A DNA stretch of 64,000 nucleotides, taken from NCBI GenBank assembly GCA_026874595.1, contig CM049320.1, positions 1,042,001 through 1,106,000 of the forward strand, read 5' to 3'. Positions within the stretch are counted from its first letter, which is position 1. Each line of letters begins with the position of its first letter. The notes under the pieces were generated by a model. That model ran no database searches. It was not told where the DNA came from and saw only the letters and a program-made list of their open reading frames with translations. Made by a program: the position numbers and the translations under genes. Shown here piece by piece: positions 53,679 to 63,968 of the stretch. The DNA is from Sipunculus nudus (lineage: Eukaryota; Annelida; Sipuncula; Golfingiida; Sipunculidae).

Positions 53679-54169
53679 TGTAGCTGCTTATTTATTCTGG
53701 GAGGAAATTGGGCTTGGGCAGCATGCACTCGCACAATTTAAAGAGATAAAATAACACTTTTTACTGGAATAAAATTTAGAGCCTAAACCTTCAAAATATC
53801 AGGACTGCATATTATTATCTAGACTTATAAATGAAACAGAAAGATACTTACCAGACTAGATAAAAGGACTGCTCTTTGGATGTGGGTGGCTCTTCACCTG
53901 GGTAGCCGACATTGTCGTAAAACTAACCCCAAGGTGAAAAAGAAGCCATATAACCTCTGCCTGCCACAGAGGGCAGGCACAGGGGTCCACTGATCGATGA
54001 TCCAAGAGAGATTGGAATCGCCAGGGCCAGGGGGTTTTATCCCAGAGGGCAAAATCCCTAGCTGCCTGTGATTGGCTATGGGGCATCTCTATATTCACTG
54101 TCAATCGGCGTTTATGCCCCGCCCCTGCATGACCAACTGAGGTCCAGGTCAAAGGGCAAGAATGTTACA
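53679..54169 (-). repeat. 3' LTR (left copy)
   Basis: 491 bp, reading TGTAAC...GCTACA on the minus strand. It aligns without gaps to 59,647-60,137 (offset 5,968) with four substitutions that I counted, clustered in the middle (the CTAACC/CCAACC, TAACCT/TACCCT and TGATCGATG/TGCTTGATG sites). On the minus strand it holds an AATAAA at 53,696-53,691, 12 bases from the LTR end, which may serve as polyadenylation signal. Confidence 0.93.
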
Positions 54170-54182
54170 TCCTTCCCCCCCT
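54170..54182 (-). other. Polypurine tract
   Basis: Minus-strand AGGGGGGGAAGGA abuts the first base of the 3' LTR. In LTR retroelements this RNase H-resistant tract primes plus-strand DNA synthesis, and its position fixes the element's orientation. Confidence 0.88.
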
Positions 54183-55185
54183 ATAGGGAAAATTTTACAC
54201 TTCAGTGGAAAATTTTTGCGATAGCAGTCATAATATCTAGCCTTTGGAAAGGAGGGATTGTTTTTTTTTTTTGTTTGTTGTATGGCCAAAATATGGCTGG
54301 CAGGCTGTGTATAGGCTGTTAGCCGGCTACCCAACCCCTAACTCCCATGTTGGGAGGGGGGAGGTAGGTTTATCCAATGCTACAACAGCGGGTAGGGAGT
54401 GTTCTCTCCCCACACAGTACCTCCAGTGATTAGGGATTTTGCAGTCTGATAGTTGTTTTGAAGGTTCAGGGATTGGGTAATTTTTATTGAACATTCAAAA
54501 ACAATATAAAATATTCAAAGATACATCACTGACATTCAACATGCACCAGGTACAATAAGTTATTAGATGTTACAGTCCATTAGTGAGCCTGGTGGCCATT
54601 AAGGATTTAATAAAATATCAGTCCAGATGGTGGCGCCACAGGCCTCAGTATTTACTCAAGGAGTGCTGCATTTGTAAAAGCGTCCATTATCTGGCTGTAG
54701 TGGAATGTTGGCTCAGGTTGCAGCTTGTTGTAGCAGAAGAGCTGAGCCGGACCACACTGGGAAGGCTGCACTGATGGCTGACAACTGGTTCATGCAAAAA
54801 TAGAGCCTCTGAAAATAAAATTCAAGAGCGGCAGTATCTGTCCTTATGACACAAGTATAATTTTTGCGGCAATAACCTAGACATGAATATTTAAAAAAAA
54901 ATAGCTCTCACAAAAAATTATACATAATCAAACATAAAGAATGATGATAAGCGGCCCCTTGGTAAAACATTAAAACAGTTAAACACTTGAACTAAGTTTT
55001 CAACTATACATTATTAAATAAAATTGACAGCGTTTACATAAAGGGACCCTCCAATAGGCATAATCTGGGCTCATTTCTCCGTTTTATATGGAGTATATAA
55101 AACTAGGGGTAACTATAGTCCCCAAAAGTTGTATAGCCCGAAGATACAAGATTGGCAAAAGTAACCAACGTATCAGATTTTATGG
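54183..55185. other. LTR element interior, 3' part, no gene
   Basis: Lies just inside the polypurine tract. It contains a second C/G-rich stretch (54,320-54,370) and the 10-bp palindrome GTGGCGCCAC at 54,630-54,639, which recurs at 56,645-56,654. Short frames on both strands show no recognisable domains. Confidence 0.6.
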
Positions 55186-55737
55186 ACAGTATTTTCTTTG
55201 TGCCCTGTCAGGCCTCACGACTGTAACGGAATTTATTTAGAGCCCCGTCTGGCTGAAACATGCCCCCTCTTTGGGCTAATTAATATTTCGACCACTGGTC
55301 TACTAATACAGCGAGATTCGCTCACACACTGTATCATCATCTGATCAGTGTTTAGACGTATATGCTTTACCTTCGGGTTAGCTTTTCATAAACAGTATTT
55401 ATTCTGTGCCCTGTTTGGCCTCAAAATACAGACGGTATTTTAAGCCCCGCACGGCCGAAACATGCCCTCTCACTGGGGTGAAATAATAAGACCATTGGTC
55501 GACTTATCTAGCGAGATTCACTCGCACACTGTATCATCATCTGATCAGTGTTTAGACGTATATGCTTTACCTTCGGGTTAGCTTTTCATAAACAGTATTT
55601 ATTCTGTGCCCTGTTTGGCCTCAAAATCTAGACGGTTTTTAAGCCCCGCTCGGCCGAAATATGCCCTCTCACTGGGCTAAAATACGAACTACAACTGACA
55701 AAGTAATAATAATCAAGTAACAGCGAGATTTCTCGCT
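55186..55737. repeat. Internal tandem repeat, about 200 bp, roughly 2.7 copies
   Basis: Copies begin at about 55,186, 55,392 and 55,592, marked by ACAGTATTT followed by TGCCCTG (55,201, 55,407 and 55,607). GTATCATCATCTGATCAGTG recurs at 55,331 and 55,531. Copies 2 and 3 are nearly identical over their first 70 bases; copy 1 is more diverged and about 6 bp longer. Each copy contains an AGCGAG motif, which in the last copy forms a perfect 7-bp hairpin (AGCGAGA TT TCTCGCT, 55,722-55,737). It may be a structural or packaging region of the element; that is inference. Confidence 0.88.
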
Positions 55738-56640
55738 AAATGTAAGATCTCCTTAAATTATCACATGAGAACTTAAGCATAGTAATACATCAAATAATAT
55801 TACTAGATAATTCAACGATTGCACAGTAGTTTTAATCAGTTAAAGAAAGTCTACCTGTAATATACAACCCTTATCCATGACTTTAATTGAGGGGAAAATG
55901 GTAAGCAGTGCTTCCCAAGAATTTGTTAAATCAAAGTTATTTATTACCCTACAAGTATCTAAGAATATAACATTCAAATTAAATATCAGGGTTAGTTACC
56001 TATTCATTAGTGTATTTGAATAATGAGAATTTCCTTCTTTAATTTGCTTCTAGCATTTACCGTTTACTGTTTATATTTTAATACATCATTATTTTATCAT
56101 CAACAATATTATCATTCTGATTATTATCATTATTTATTTCCTTTTTATTAAGCTCTGTAGATTCATAATATGTGTAATAGCTAACTTAGTTTGAAGTTCT
56201 CAGATTTATACCACAACGTTAACATTTCTTCACTCGAATCCTCAGTGAAATATGTATTATAGTGACAAAAAAAAAATGTTCTACCCATCCAGCAATGTAT
56301 ATGTGGTTTGTTGTTTATTTTAAATATCATTACTCTCAAATGCAATATAGAGTGGACATTAACTTGAAGTCAGCTTGTTTATTCATTTTATTTGTGTATT
56401 TATTCAACTTATTTAGTATTTTGGTGTGTTGTTCACCGATTAATATTATTGATAGGATTTCACTGAAATTAACCAAATTAAACATGTTAAGCTTCTAAAT
56501 GAGCGATGTCATTTTAACTGGTGTGTTAGGTATGCACATTTATCTAATTTATTTTAATTACTCCCAATACTTAAGAGAAACAAATTTGTGCTGGTTGATG
56601 TTATAGCTAGGTTTAGATATGATAACAGGTACAATCGTAT
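55738..56640. other. LTR element interior, AT-rich, no gene
   Basis: Very AT-rich, with an ATT/ATC-rich low-complexity patch at about 56,085-56,140. A 78-codon plus-strand frame at 56,262-56,498 lies antisense to the element, shows no known domain and follows a run of A. I consider it chance. Confidence 0.6.
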
Positions 56641-56644
56641 GCAA

Positions 56645-57080
56645 GTGGCGCCACCATACCAGATACAAAATACTCTAGGTGAAAGGTGGTACCCTGTCAC
56701 AATCGAGAACTCTCTAGGCGATACGCAAAACCCACAAGGCAGACATGCAGCCATGTCAGACACCAAAATCACTAGGCAAAAATTGTTTCCATGCCGGAGA
56801 ACATCTCCTTAAAAAGCGACTGGGAACTTTGCCAGCAATAAAACACTGCATAAGAAGGGACAACCATGCCGGGTATCACCCAAGGCAACTGGTATATATT
56901 TTATGCCCTTATATGCCAAACTAAATAAAAACTCAACCAGGAAAAGCACATACTATGCCGGGATATGAACCCTAAAAAGCGACTAGTAAAACTCTCAAGG
57001 TTGAGGCAGAATAAATGGTACTATGCCAGATACTCAGAGATCTAGGCAAATAGGATACCAATAAAAAACCTTCCAGGTGT
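56645..57080. repeat. Degenerate interspersed repeats built on ATGCCGG and CTAGGCAAA
   Basis: A loose series of units, each with ATRCCRGA or ATGCCGGG (56,656, 56,753, 56,791, 56,866, 56,955, 57,023), often followed by CTAGGCAAA-like or AAGGCAA-like words. TAAAAAGCGACT occurs twice (56,810 and 56,973). Spacing is irregular (38-97 bp), so this is a decayed or functionally spaced repeat rather than a clean tandem array. It lies in the middle of the LTR element. Confidence 0.6.
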
Positions 57081-59625
57081 GTCAGACATGTTACATCCAA
57101 GCCTATAGGTAGTTAATTTCACCAGAGAAATTCAAAGTAATACCCATGCATATCTAGTCTAGCAGTATGTGAGGCAGAATAAAATGCCTGTTAATTAAAT
57201 TTATAAGTACCATACTATTTACTTTTGAATTTTGTCTAATCAAGCAGAGTTGTAAATGTTAACCACTATAATTGGAAATAACTAAGTTTGTAAAAGTTTC
57301 ATTTTTAAAATAAGAATTTTATAATTATAATGTAATTAATAATAAAATGTTTATGAACAGTTTAAATAGCTTTGAGATAATAGTCTTCATTTGTTTTAAA
57401 GTTAAATACAAAAACAAAATCTAAAATCAACAAATGAATTTAGTCAAAGTGTAAATAAAATATGAGCATGCCTCAGAGGTAATCCCCTGAGAATTACTAA
57501 ATTTTTATTTAAAAGATTGATCTAGATTATTAAGTACTAATCTGGTTTTATTGTTATATTTTTAACATCATAATTCATTATTAATTGTAACAAGTTATTA
57601 GGATTATCTAAAGGCAAGGGCTAAAAACCTTAAAAGTATCTGCTTGTATCAGTTGGACATATAAAAGAGCCTAACAGAAAAACAGGTCCAATTATTGAAT
57701 AATATTTTATTTAAATGTTATTTTTATTGTTTTTTTTTTTTTATTTTTTTTAGTTTACTAGTTTTATTTATTTATTTTTATTATAATTTGAAGTGGGTTA
57801 CCAGCACATGAAGGCATGTTAAAGGTACAAATTTTCAGGTTGGGTATAAGGTACATGACACATGACATAGGTTCACATGACATCACACCAGGTAACAGGT
57901 GTATCTAAATACCGGTGGTGTGTTAGGTAACTTGTCAGGGCTCCTTTGACAAAGTTTTAGTTTTGATAGCAAATCTCAACTTATCCTACTCAGTATGATA
58001 TAACTCCATATGGGGCACTGAATGCACCTGGATTATTAATCTGACCTGTCAGATAAGGGGATTACCAGCAGGCCCTGTGAGACACAGGTAACTTTGAAAC
58101 CCAAGGGTGATGTTTACAGGGCATGGGATTATGCAATAACCTGTGACCAGAAGATTAAACTTGACCAACGGGTCCGTTTGTTTGGATGACACACTAAAAT
58201 ATATCTACCAGGTGGTGCCCTTTCTGTAATTTAAAATTCGCCAAACAATAGAACACTAGGTGCGGTAAATTAAGGATTTAAAGCCTTGTTTTCAAACCAA
58301 AATGTAGGCTAAATTTCTTTACACAAGAAACCCATTTTGTTTAAACATGAAGATCACTGAATATTGGGTTTTACAATAACATTTGAATGTAGATCAGGCT
58401 TATAAAATATTTTGAACCGACAATACAGATTGAATAATAGGATATTTAATTGATGTTTCTATCAAAATACATTCTCAATAACCAGTTCAGTGGTATTCAT
58501 TCAATATATACATGCATAACATAACAGTTTAAATATTTTCCATTCTACAGTATCTATACATATGCACAAAAGAGAAGCTATGTTACTTCTATTCAAGAGA
58601 CAGCTACGCATAATAAAAGGTTGAGCTGTTACTCTTATTTCAATATAATCCAGCTAATTTAGATCAAGTCCTGAAAGTTGTTATATACATAAAATCTGAT
58701 CAACACATTAATTTTGCAAAGAAAAGGTCATTCATTATAAGTAAAATATGACATATATACAATTGCAGGCACAAGTTGCCTGGCTGTTTGCATGGGGGCA
58801 TGAAATATTTGCGGATTACACTTATGCCCAATGCAATAAGGAAATGCGTGTTACAGCTTTTACACATCCCCTAATGGTACACATAGCACGTTTTATTTCT
58901 CTTGCTTTTACATCTAAGTTACACATATTTTATATACATGATTACAGGACACTTTTTTTTATTTTCTTTTTATTTTATTTATAACCTCCTAGTTGGAACA
59001 CACAGTTCAAGTTTAACACTGTGGGATTTAATTTCAATTAATGACTGAAGTAATTAGAAATACATTGATATTAAGGCTCTCATTTTATAAGAATGTAAAA
59101 CTAATATGACTGGTTTATCCACAATGCTAATTCCCAATAACCGTAGTATTTACTGTAAATTGTACAGATAAAGGTTCAATACTGTGGAATTAGTGTACAC
59201 CTACCAATGAATTTGAATTTAGAAGATGATTATTGAAGCATACACTAGTTGTCTATAATGTATACACCGCGTCATAGCCAAAGAAGAGCAAATTAATATA
59301 ATGGTTTATTAAGAGGAGTCTAAGGTAGTACTAGCCTTTTCAAATAAAATAATACGCATTATACTTTAATAAGAGACGGGCCTACATTTATAAACAGCCC
59401 CTATTCTAGTTCACAAAACGAGTGCACTAAATAAAAAGAATTTTCTTAAGAAATGAAAGTCAAGCATTTTTAAACCTGTTACTATGTTTCCATTTGAATA
59501 GATCGCTTATTTAGCAGAATTTTACAACCTAAGCCCCTTACGTATATACTGATGCTAAAAAACCCAGAATTAACTCAAAATAAGCAATTTATTTACCAGA
59601 ATTCGTCTCCTAGCTGTTAGTAACA
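57081..59625. other. LTR element interior, 5' part, no gene
   Basis: AT-rich, with a T-rich tract at about 57,715-57,785 (A-rich in the element's sense strand). The region 57,800-58,100 has several CAGGT and GGTAC words. No reading frame on either strand shows gag or pol motifs; the longest here is 78 codons at 58,748-58,984, plus strand and with a hydrophobic low-complexity tail. Confidence 0.6.
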
Positions 59626-59626
59626 A

Positions 59627-59644
59627 CCGATGACATGCTCGCCA
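59627..59644 (-). other. Primer-binding site
   Basis: On the minus strand, two bases inside the 5' LTR, the sequence TGGCGAGCATGTCATCGG begins with TGG, complementary to a tRNA CCA end. Position and TGG start fit a tRNA primer site; the tRNA is not identified. Confidence 0.68.
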
Positions 59645-59812
59645 GATGTAGCTGCTTATTTATTCTGGGAGGAAATTGGGCTTGGGCAGCATGCACTCGC
59701 ACAATTTAAAGAGATAAAATAACACTTTTTACTGGAATAAAATTTAGAGCCTAAACCTTCAAAATATCAGGACTGCATATTATTATCTAGACTTATAAAT
59801 GAAACAGAAAGA

Positions 59813-59822
59813 TACTTACCAG
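59813..59822 (-). promoter_or_regulatory. Strong splice-donor consensus in the 5' LTR
   Basis: Minus-strand CTGGTAAGTA is a near-perfect donor, downstream of the promoter boxes and upstream of the primer-binding site. It is conserved at 53,845-53,854 in the 3' LTR. It could let transcripts splice over the interior or into neighbouring sequence; no acceptor has been assigned. Confidence 0.5.
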
Positions 59823-60036
59823 ACTAGATAAAAGGACTGCTCTTTGGATGTGGGTGGCTCTTCACCTGGGTAGCCGACATTGTCGTAAAACCAACCCCAA
59901 GGTGAAAAAGAAGCCATATACCCTCTGCCTGCCACAGAGGGCAGGCACAGGGGTCCACTGCTTGATGATCCAAGAGAGATTGGAATCGCCAGGGCCAGGG
60001 GGTTTTATCCCAGAGGGCAAAATCCCTAGCTGCCTG

Positions 60037-60093
60037 TGATTGGCTATGGGGCATCTCTATATTCACTGTCAATCGGCGTTTATGCCCCGCCCC
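60037..60093 (-). promoter_or_regulatory. GC box and CCAAT box in the 5' LTR
   Basis: On the minus strand GGGGCGGGGC (60,093-60,084) is followed by AGCCAATCA (60,045-60,037), about 45 and 92 bases into the LTR. These are classic RNA polymerase II upstream elements in U3 position. A TATA-like TATATGG follows at about 59,920. Both boxes are identical in the other LTR (54,116-54,125 and 54,069-54,077). Confidence 0.6.
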
Positions 60094-60137
60094 TGCATGA
60101 CCAACTGAGGTCCAGGTCAAAGGGCAAGAATGTTACA

Positions 60138-60141
60138 CATT
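60138..60141. other. Target-site duplication CATT (right copy)
   Basis: Matches 53,675-53,678 on the far side of the LTR element. With TG...CA LTR ends, a 4-bp duplication is what an integrase-type insertion leaves. Confidence 0.8.
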
Positions 60142-60181
60142 CACACAAACAATGAATGAAATACACTGAGTCCATGTAACC
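60142..60181 (-). other. LINE 3' UTR, proximal part
   Basis: Forty bases between the ORF2 stop and the CATT target duplication of the LTR element; the rest of the UTR is at 53,565-53,678. Confidence 0.7.
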
Positions 60182-60763
60182 TTAATTACTTAACATGGAA
60201 GATATACTTCTCCATGTTTCAAAATATCGATTTTTAAAATTTAAATTTTTACTTGCTATATGCTTCTCAATTTCAAAAACATATTTTATTTGTTGCTTTA
60301 CCCTTGTCCATTCTAATTTCACCTGTTCAAGACGAGCAGAATAAATTGAGTATTTAACTAAAATAATAAGTAAATTTAAATCATTTCTGCCCTTTATCTT
60401 TCCAAGTAAGATGTCTCTTTACTTAAAACAATTCTTTCATTATTGTGTTCATTCCACCATTCAGTAAAATGACTCCATAATATAACTAAATGAGGACATA
60501 ACCAAAACATATGTTCTAGATTTTCTACCTCATACTTACAGAAAATACAGCTACTATCTGATTTTATCTTCCACTTAGTTAACCAGTAATTGTTTATTAA
60601 TATATCATGCAATATTCTAAACTGTAAAAAAACGATATTTCACATTAAAACATGTTTTAAATGGAATCAAAAAGACTTCATTCTATTCTATATCTTCATC
60701 GGTATCAACATTTTTACTGATATTTGGAGTTAATTTTAAAAATGAGTGTTTTTGTATATAAAA
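60182..60763 (-). pseudogene. LINE ORF2, C-terminal CCHC zinc-binding domain and tail
   Basis: After the TAA at 60,764-60,766 the same frame continues, meets a second stop (TAG) and shifts near a T-run at about 60,629-60,636. From 60,612 leftward it encodes the reverse-transcriptase-associated zinc-binding domain: a NYWLTKW motif, then C-X2-C-X8-H-X4-C within SSCIFCKYEVENLEHMFWLC. This domain is thought to bind nucleic acid during target-primed reverse transcription. Another frame change near 60,413-60,420 leads into a basic, helical tail that ends at the TAA at 60,182-60,184. The domain is intact at residue level. Confidence 0.8.
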
Positions 60764-62308
60764 TTAATACAACCTTTTTGAATCACATCTTACAAAATTA
60801 AGGTCACGATCGATACACAATTCAGTTGATAATGGTATCTGCGTATGAATATTGGGCACATCAATTAATTCAAGTTTTTTCCTCACAACAGACACTGTTG
60901 CCCTCCACTTCATATATAATCTTGGTAAAACACCCCGTTTTTGCCACTCTCTAAATGGTATTACTTCACCATTTTCATTAAAGAGATCCCTCACAAACCA
61001 TAAACCAGCCTGAAATAAATTAACATAAAAGAAATTGGTTTTTAGATGAGAATTATACCATACAACCTGATCATATACATTTTCAGTATTATACCTAATA
61101 TGATACCAAGCTCTCAGCACTCCAGAATAAAAGGTATCAATTTGCTTTACAGAATTCTTAAGAATGTCCATTGTGTATGAGCAATAAAAAATCATCCCTG
61201 GTAGGGTACAGAATTTTTTCATATTATATTCCCATAATAGTTTCCATGGCCCATAAGTTCCATACAAATATTTCTTAACCCATCTTAGTTTACAAGTATT
61301 AATAATGGCTTCTACATGAGGTGCTTTTAAACCTCCATTTTTAATATCTTGTATAAGAAAATCACGTTTTAATTTCTCTCTCTTTCCTCTCCATATGAAG
61401 TTAAATATAATTGTTTTCAATTTCTGTATGACAAATTTTGGAATACACAAACATGAGAAACAATACTGAAGTTGTGATATTAAAAGTGATTTAACAATTT
61501 GAATTCTACCTATCATTGTCAGATTACGGCATTTCCAGCTATTAACAAGCTTGCTAATTTTGTCGATCTTATCATGAAAATTAAGTTTTTCTGCTTTTTC
61601 TTTACTGTATGAAATTGATATACCAAGGATAGTAAGTGTGTCACCCGGCCATTTAATACCAAATGGTGCATCTTCATTATCTTTTTCTAAACCTAGCCAA
61701 AGCCCTTCTGTGTTTTCCATATTTATTTGCAAGCCAGAAAAATTACCTAATAATTTAATTTCTTTAAATAAACAGGAGGCAGATTTTTTATCTTTGATAA
61801 TTGCTGTAACATCATCAGCATAGCACAACATTTTAATATGGTTATTTTCTATTTGTAAACCCTCAATTTTATCATGTCGATTTATTTTACTTGCCAATGC
61901 TTCTAGTGATAGGATAAATAAATAGGGTGATAAAGGGTCACCTTGTCGGACACCTCTTTCTATCGGTATACGCTCTGAAAGATGTCCATTATTTATTACA
62001 TTACTAAATATGTTGGTATACATCAATTTAATCCAATTTATAAAATATACTCCAAAGTTCATTTTTTTTCTAATATTTGAAACATAAAGGCCCATTCCAA
62101 TGAGTCAAAAGCCTTTTTAAAGTCGATTGCCAATAGTATACCTGGTAAACACTTTTCCTCTGTATATGGTAATAAATCTGATAAAAATCTTGTAATATCA
62201 TGAATGTCTCGACCTTTGGTAAAACCAGACTGGTTATTATTTATTATTTTGGTAAATACTGTATTAATCTATTTGAAAGTGCTTTTGACAGAATTTTATA
62301 ATCCGTAT
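60764..62308 (-). pseudogene. LINE ORF2, reverse transcriptase catalytic core and thumb
   Basis: Catalytic motif A (AIDFKKAFDS) is readable at about 62,105-62,130, its Asp codon at 62,122-62,124. It sits between two frame breaks, one at the TTTT run 62,247-62,250 and one at an 8-base T-run 62,062-62,069. A 443-codon open frame then runs from 62,095 to 60,764. It carries RGVRQGDPLSPYLFI (residues 47-61 after the ERIPIE lead-in), the catalytic YADD (92-95; codons 61,822-61,811), and thumb motifs such as LTMIGRIQIVKSLL. All residues expected at the active site are present, so inactivation is by frame loss, not catalytic mutation. An in-frame TAA ends it at 60,764. Confidence 0.88.
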
Positions 62309-63301
62309 TTAAAGAGAAATTGGCCTCCAGTTTTCTACCTTAAATCGATCTTTTCCTTTATCTAACAGAGTTATTATGGCTTGTCTTTGTAGAGCAGACA
62401 TTTCTCCCTGCTTTTTTGAAAAGTTAAAACTGTCAATCATATTATTACCAAAGATATGCCAAATTTTTTTGTAAAATTCAGCAGGTATTCCATCACTCCC
62501 TGGGCTTTTGTTTGATTTCATAGTATTAAGAGCTTTTAAACATTCTTCAGATGTGAGTGGACCTTCACAAGATAATTTTTCATCCTCCGACAGAATTGAC
62601 ATTTTAAGATCTTTTAAATAATATTTAATATCACCTGGAGTCACCTTTAAATTTGAACTATATAGTTTTGCATGAAATTTTCTTTGAATCTCCAATATAT
62701 GCTTAGGATCTGTCACAACATTTCCATCAAGGTCGATCAACTTATATATATTTTTCTTTGTATAGTTCCGTTTTTCAAGGTTTAGGAAATATTTATTACT
62801 TCTTTCACCATGCTCGTACCATCTGACTTTTGACCTAATAATAGCCCCTTCTATTTTATCATGTTCTATCTTTTCTAATTCATTTTTTATCTGGTTATAG
62901 GATTGTCTCAACTGTTCTTTTACATTTTCATTGGTTTCAGCATCTAATTTTTCTTCATTGATTTTAAGTTCCTCAAATAACTCTTTTTCCCGTTGTGCTT
63001 TATTCTTTTTATTTTTCTTTCCATAGGCAACACAATATTCTTTTATCTCATATTTAATGTCTTCCCATTTTGTTTGGGCATTTGTTATACATTTACATTC
63101 ATTTTGCCATACTTTATTTTGTCTAATTAAATGTGTTATAAAATCACTGTCATCTAAATAAGAAGTATTCATTTTCCAGTAACCTTTACCTCTACTTTCT
63201 TGCTTCATTTCTATTTTAAGTTTAACTGGACTGTGATCAGAATGATAGGCTGCCTCTATACAAATATCATCCACATAATCATATAGTGAGTTGGATATCA
63301 A
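62309..63301 (-). pseudogene. LINE ORF2, endonuclease end, linker and N-terminal reverse transcriptase
   Basis: 330 codons. SDH at residues 21-23 closes the endonuclease active site. A charged, Lys/Glu-rich segment (about 95-155) looks coiled-coil-like and is typical of the linker. WYEHGERSNKYFLNLEKRN (161-179) is the conserved L1/Tx1 motif before the polymerase. NKSPGSDGIPAEFYK (264-278) and the NWRPISL motif (324-330) are early reverse-transcriptase blocks. The first codon in this frame is TTG; the frame really continues upstream from the endonuclease through the TGA noted above. It ends at a TAA (62,309-62,311) produced by a frameshift at a short T/A run, directly after NWRPISL. Confidence 0.86.
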
Positions 63302-63309
63302 CCAGTAGT

Positions 63310-63546
63310 CTAACCTTCAGCGGGTAACTGGATTATTTCTTCTCCATGTATAATTTTTTTATTCGGATATCTCCTCCTCCATACATCAGTTATATCAAAT
63401 GTCTCACATATAGAGTTTAAAATGTTTCTGACTTGGTTTTTATTATCGTGTAATTTGCCTATTTTATCTAATCTATTATCAAGAATAATGTTGAAATCCC
63501 CACCAAGAATAATATTATTTCTCCCTTGTTGGTTTTGCTCCATCAT
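63310..63546 (-). pseudogene. LINE ORF2, endonuclease middle part
   Basis: Continues the endonuclease in a second frame, with the metal-binding GGDFN motif at residues 15-19 of this 78-codon piece. It leaves frame at a 7-base T-run (plus strand 63,354-63,360). An in-frame TGA for the next segment lies at 63,317-63,319. The three endonuclease pieces together have the expected order and total size of about 230 residues. Confidence 0.82.
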
Positions 63547-63554
63547 TCTTTCCT

Positions 63555-63968
63555 TTAAAGTCCTAAAAATATTTTTTGTTCATTTAGACTATTCGGTGCA
63601 TATATATTGATCAACAGAAACGGATTATTTTCAATTATACAATTTAACATAAGCAATCTACCATTTTCATATTTATGAATTTGTTTAACATGAATATCTA
63701 ATTCATTACGAACTAAAATAGCCACACCACGACTATTATTATTCCCATGACTATAATATATCTTTGCACCCCATTCATTCTTCCAAAACGCTTCATTCTG
63801 TTCACTGCTATAAGTCTCTTGAAGAAAAGCTATGTCTGTTTTCTCCTTATGCAGTAATCTAAATAATGATCTTCTTTTCCTGGTTTTATTAAGTCCTCGA
63901 ATATTTAATGTTTTAATATTAAAATTACAGCTGCAACTATTAAACACTTCAAGTAAATATAATATGTT
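63555..63968 (-). pseudogene. LINE ORF2, endonuclease N-terminal part
   Basis: About 130 codons of APE-like endonuclease, which nicks target DNA to prime reverse transcription. Visible motifs are LNIRGLN (residues 14-20 of the 130-codon stretch), the catalytic-Glu motif LQET (42-45), RGVAILVR (73-80) and NIYAPNS (114-120). The frame is open back to a TAA at 63,969-63,971. The first codon of the 130-codon stretch, at 63,947, is GTG and no convincing ATG is seen, so the true ORF2 start is unresolved. The frame is lost at an A-run (plus strand 63,565-63,569), after which the endonuclease continues in another frame. Either an old inactivating deletion or a homopolymer sequencing error would explain it. 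Confidence 0.85.

Larger units (their letters stand above)
53679..60137 (-). mobile_element. Non-autonomous LTR retrotransposon (LARD-like), 6,459 bp
   Basis: Two direct 491-bp repeats with TG...CA ends bound a 5,477-bp interior. CATT flanks both outer sides (53,675-53,678 and 60,138-60,141), a 4-bp target duplication. Orientation is minus: next to the left LTR the minus strand has a 13-base polypurine tract, and inside the right LTR it has a TGG-starting primer-binding site after a 2-base gap. The LTRs differ at only four sites, so insertion was recent. Yet the interior has no open frame with gag, protease, reverse transcriptase, RNase H or integrase motifs; open frames stay under 80 codons. 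This fits a large retrotransposon derivative relying on proteins from an autonomous relative. A 4-bp duplication is usual for Ty3/Gypsy, but the superfamily cannot be assigned without coding sequence. Confidence 0.88.
59647..60137 (-). repeat. 5' LTR (right copy)
   Basis: 491-bp partner of 53,679-54,169. In minus orientation it starts TGTAAC next to the CATT target duplication at 60,138-60,141. Transcription of the element would start in this copy. Confidence 0.93.

Noticed and set aside
53856-54152. 98-codon minus-strand reading frame, repeated at 59,824-60,120
   Set aside because: It lies inside the LTR, starts at TTG rather than ATG, and is present twice only because the LTR is. Composition suggests a chance frame over GC-richer U3 sequence; three amino-acid differences come from the four LTR substitutions.
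56262-56498. 78-codon hydrophobic plus-strand frame
   Set aside because: Antisense to the LTR element, in AT-rich DNA that easily encodes Phe/Leu/Ile/Tyr; no signal of a real protein.
56554-56812. Overlapping sense/antisense frames in the ATGCCGG repeat region
   Set aside because: Explained by the degenerate repeats, with no domain on either strand.
53679-60137. Two independent solo LTRs or a simple segmental duplication
   Set aside because: Matching CATT on the two outer sides, a polypurine tract next to one copy and a primer site next to the other indicate one complete element.
61638-61823. Plus-strand frame of 61 codons
   Set aside because: It is the antisense shadow of the LINE reverse transcriptase.
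63422-63610. Plus-strand frame of 62 codons
   Set aside because: Antisense shadow of the LINE endonuclease.
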